From Draconibacterium orientale (GTDB lineage: Bacteria; Bacteroidota; Bacteroidia; Bacteroidales; UBA1556): a stretch of DNA of 6,878 nt. The DNA is taken from NCBI GenBank assembly GCA_022736595.1, contig DZDC01000119.1:1-6878 (forward strand). Direction: 5' to 3'. The position numbers and the translations under genes are program-made. Of the stretch, positions 6,738 through 6,878 are shown one piece after another (position 1 is the first letter of the stretch; every line of letters begins with the position of its first letter). A model generated the notes under the pieces. The model did no database searches. It was not told the DNA's origin and saw only the letters and a list, made by a program, of their open reading frames with translations.

Positions 6738-6837
6738 TATCAAAGTAAGCAAGAAGAAAAACAACAACCTTGTGAAACTTGACAATTAACCCTTGCCCAA
6801 AATATCAAACTTTTCAAATTAACCTAAATTCAATTTT

Positions 6838-6878
6838 ATGAAGAAAACTTTCCTTCTATTTACAGTATTTATTATGAG
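6838..6878 (+). CDS. Start of a probable exported protein (partial, cut by window edge)
   Basis: The frame from ATG at 6838 reads MKKTFLLFTVFIM and is then cut by the window edge. Two lysines followed by an unbroken hydrophobic run is the typical beginning of a Sec signal peptide or lipoprotein signal, so the product is probably secreted or membrane-anchored. The start is supported by the well-formed promoter about 100 bases upstream and by the A/T-rich leader typical of this window. No cleavage site, lipobox or mature domain is visible, so nothing can be said of its function. Confidence 0.6.
   Translation, partial: MKKTFLLFTVFIM

Overview
The window reads as ordinary chromosomal sequence from a low-GC member of the Bacteroidota. 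The evidence is: promoters of the TTG-N(18-19)-TAnnTTTG type, translation starts without Shine-Dalgarno motifs behind A/T-rich leaders, and protein signatures typical of the phylum (HtpG with 'DSPDIPLNVSRSYLQSD', RlmN with 'CKMACTFCMTG'). I cannot place it below phylum level. Codon use looks uniform across all genes. I saw no insertion sequence, phage gene, CRISPR array, tRNA or rRNA.

Layout: positions 1-281 are A/T-rich and gene-free. They hold a strong intrinsic terminator at 90-125, which ends leftward transcription from htpG, and a perfect short palindrome at 184-201. htpG (the bacterial Hsp90) occupies 282-2180 on the minus strand. A 194-bp divergent intergenic region separates it from a rightward ABC-F ATPase (2375-4018). 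After 62 bp containing its own promoter comes a tightly packed rightward unit: a GT2 polyprenyl-phosphate-sugar synthase-like glycosyltransferase (4081-4809), a class I SAM methyltransferase that overlaps it by 8 bp (4802-5542), and rlmN two bases further on (5545-6570). A 267-bp intergenic stretch with a well-formed promoter at 6708-6737 leads to the first 13 codons of a probable exported protein, cut by the window edge at 6878.

How the genes relate: HtpG is a chaperone with its own transcript. The ABC-F protein and RlmN both belong to families that act at the ribosomal peptidyl-transferase region (P/E-site tRNA positioning, and m2A2503 in 23S rRNA), but they appear to start from separate promoters. 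The glycosyltransferase and methyltransferase look translationally coupled and probably act in one glycan or lipid-linked-sugar pathway whose product cannot be read from sequence. I found no convincing new biological system here. The observations worth checking are the coupled GT2-methyltransferase pair ahead of rlmN, a 16-bp promoter core shared exactly by two neighbouring units, the palindrome in the htpG 3' region, and an inverted repeat over the last promoter.
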